DNA from: Candidatus Omnitrophota bacterium
Lineage (GTDB): Bacteria > Omnitrophota > Koll11 > Zapsychrales > Aceulaceae
Direction: 5' to 3'
Assembly (NCBI GenBank): GCA_029931885.1
Contig: JAOZRJ010000003.1
Location: 1-6,547, forward strand
DNA: 6,547 nt
The notes beneath the pieces are model-generated. The model was not told where the DNA came from. It worked only from the letters and a program-made list of their open reading frames with translations, and did no database searches. Below, piece after piece: positions 5,102-6,547 of this stretch. Both the position numbers and the translations under genes were made by a program. Each line of letters opens with the position of its first letter. The first letter of the stretch is position 1.

Positions 5102-6547
5102 TCACAAAATATTATCATCCGAAAAAAGATTCAAATAAACTTTCAAGTTTCTTTTGCGCAACTCCTGAACACACGCTTTTGCTTTCTCAAAATTTCCTTG
5201 TTCATAATAATCAATAGCCAGCACTTCATACGCATCACTATAGCTAGGATTCAACTCGAGAGCTTTAAATATATATTCTCTAGCCCTTCTTGGCTGATTC
5301 TGGTGATACCACAATATTCCTAAATTATAATAAGGAAGACTATTTGCTGGATCACTAAGCACTTCTTTATGAAACTCTTCCTCCGCCTGCTTAAACTTTC
5401 TTTGGTTCAGATAGATAACCCCCAAGTTATTATGTGCCAGTCGCTCCTTAGGATTTAATCGCAAAGCCTCAAGACTTTCAAATTGCGATGCCTCCATCAT
5501 TCCTTCTAAAAAATACATTGCTCCTAAATTACGATGTGCAAAAGATGCGCCTGGAGAAGTCTTAACAGCATTTTGCCAGAAAATAAGACGATTCTCAAAA
5601 CTTCTTGCATGTCTAAAATTTATTATTACGCATACTCCAATAATAAAAATCGTAGAAAACAAAAGAATTCTTTTTCTAACTTCTGTCCTAATCGAAAATT
5701 TCAGCGAACAAAAAGCTATCAGAACCCCAACTAATGGTAAATAAAGACGGTGTTCAAGAAAGTCGGGAAGCGAAGAGAAATCCGGACGAATAAGAGCTGG
5801 CAATAAAAAAATAAGGAACCAAAAGAATCCAAAAAAGATTAAGGATATCTTTTCTTTTTTTAAAAGAAAAAAGAGCCCTAAGGTTAAAATAACTCCCATT
5901 GATCCCAAAAACAAACTTGAATCAGGCAAAATAGGGAAAACAGAAAGATTAAATGGGAAAAATATTTTTCCAACATACATTATCACTGAAGGTGCATTAG
6001 CCCATAAAGAATCAAAAATCTGAACAACAGAAAATTCCAAAGGACTAGCCAAAGCTGACTTTCTCAAATAAAACCATATCACTATAGACACAGCCCATCC
6101 AAGAAATAAAAATTTTCCCCTAGAAAGAAATAAAAAACCTTTTTTCTGTACACTTATAAAATATAAATAAACAAAGCACAACAAAGGAAGCGCTACAGCT
6201 GTTTCTTTGGTTAACAAGGACAAAAAAAGTAATATTATATGTCCAACATAATATCTTTTTCTGGATGACTGTAAAAAACGCAAAAAGAAAATAAAACTAG
6301 ATAAGACAAAAACAGCCATTAATGAATCATTTCTTCCGGGAATCCAACAGACCGCCTGACACAGCACTGGATGGACAGAAAATAACAGCGTAGCAAAAAA
6401 AGATTTTGCTCTTGAAAAACTTAACTGCAACAAAAGAAAGAAAACGAAACAAGAAGCTAAAAGATGAATTAGGATATTCGTTAAATGATACATCCAAGGT
6501 GATAACCCTGTAATCAATGCATCAAGCATAAAAGATAGTGTCAAAAT
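5102..6547 (-). CDS. TMTC-like multi-pass protein with C-terminal TPRs (GT-C glycosyltransferase-like), N-terminus missing
   Basis: About 481 codons are visible. The frame is open to the window edge, so the N-terminus is missing; the TTG at 6544-6542 is internal, since an ATT codon precedes it in frame. The visible part opens with LTLSFMLDALITGLSPWMYH then LTNILIH, the internal pattern seen in bacterial TMTC/PMT-type proteins after their first luminal loop. It continues with SVHPVLCQAVCWIPGRNDSL, KETAVALPLL and EHRLYLPLVG. Roughly nine to ten membrane segments lie between residues 21 and 309 of the visible part. Four TPRs (about 333-467) follow, with repeats such as AHNNLGVIYLNQRKFKQAEE and YNLGILWYHQNQPRRAREYI. 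In the family the TM part resembles polyprenyl-phosphate-sugar-using O-glycosyltransferases with TPRs on the extracytoplasmic side. The usual acidic catalytic motif would lie in the missing part, so activity cannot be judged. Confidence 0.83.
   Translation of the reverse strand: MLTLSFMLDALITGLSPWMYHLTNILIHLLASCFVFFLLLQLSFSRAKSFFATLLFSVHPVLCQAVCWIPGRNDSLMAVFVLSSFIFFLRFLQSSRKRYYVGHIILLFLSLLTKETAVALPLLCFVYLYFISVQKKGFLFLSRGKFLFLGWAVSIVIWFYLRKSALASPLEFSVVQIFDSLWANAPSVIMYVGKIFFPFNLSVFPILPDSSLFLGSMGVILTLGLFFLLKKEKISLIFFGFFWFLIFLLPALIRPDFSSLPDFLEHRLYLPLVGVLIAFCSLKFSIRTEVRKRILLFSTIFIIGVCVIINFRHARSFENRLIFWQNAVKTSPGASFAHRNLGAMYFLEGMMEASQFESLEALRLNPKERLAHNNLGVIYLNQRKFKQAEEEFHKEVLSDPANSLPYYNLGILWYHQNQPRRAREYIFKALELNPSYSDAYEVLAIDYYEQGNFEKAKACVQELRKRNLKVYLNLFSDDNIL

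Noticed and set aside
6542..6544. TTG as the start codon of the TMTC-like gene
   Set aside because: The frame stays open to the window edge, and the residues there match an internal family segment, so the gene is cut by the window and not started here.

Overview
This is an AT-rich bacterial window in which every supported gene lies on the minus strand, so transcription runs from high to low coordinates. A Gram-negative cell envelope is likely: there is a lipoprotein with a clean lipobox, an AsmA-like membrane-anchored protein, a periplasmic-sensor diguanylate cyclase and a polytopic TPR glycosyltransferase-like protein. TGA is used as a stop and both tRNAs encode CCA, so the ordinary bacterial code fits. 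The gene mix would suit an uncultured, Omnitrophota-like or deltaproteobacterial-type lineage, but that is a guess from gene style. No mobile element, CRISPR array or phage gene is visible.

In the direction of transcription there are three apparent units. Unit A (6547 to about 4482) holds the 3' part of a TMTC-like multi-pass protein with C-terminal TPRs, cut at its N-terminus by the window edge. It is followed by a small TPR lipoprotein and a weak hairpin terminator. Unit B (about 4480 to 1466) starts at a sigma-70-like promoter and carries a leader of about 155 nt and tRNA-Arg(TCT). An AsmA-like protein then starts only 6 nt after the tRNA CCA, followed by a diguanylate cyclase with an SBP_bac_3 sensor and a good intrinsic terminator. 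Unit C (about 1478 to 1 and beyond) starts at a near-identical promoter overlapping that terminator. It has a structured leader of about 250 nt and tRNA-His(GTG). It then carries an exported class II glutamine-amidotransferase-like hydrolase and the first 48 codons of a CPA2-type cation:proton antiporter, which runs off the window.

The most notable points are four. A normally cytosolic class II amidotransferase fold has a Sec signal peptide placed directly before its catalytic Cys. Two terminator-promoter junctions with nearly the same promoter each head a unit whose first gene is a tRNA. The AsmA-like CDS starts almost on the tRNA 3' end, with no normal ribosome binding site. The tRNA-His leader contains a strong 15-bp hairpin with a possible competing fold. 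Otherwise these are ordinary housekeeping and envelope genes, and I do not see a clear new multi-gene system.
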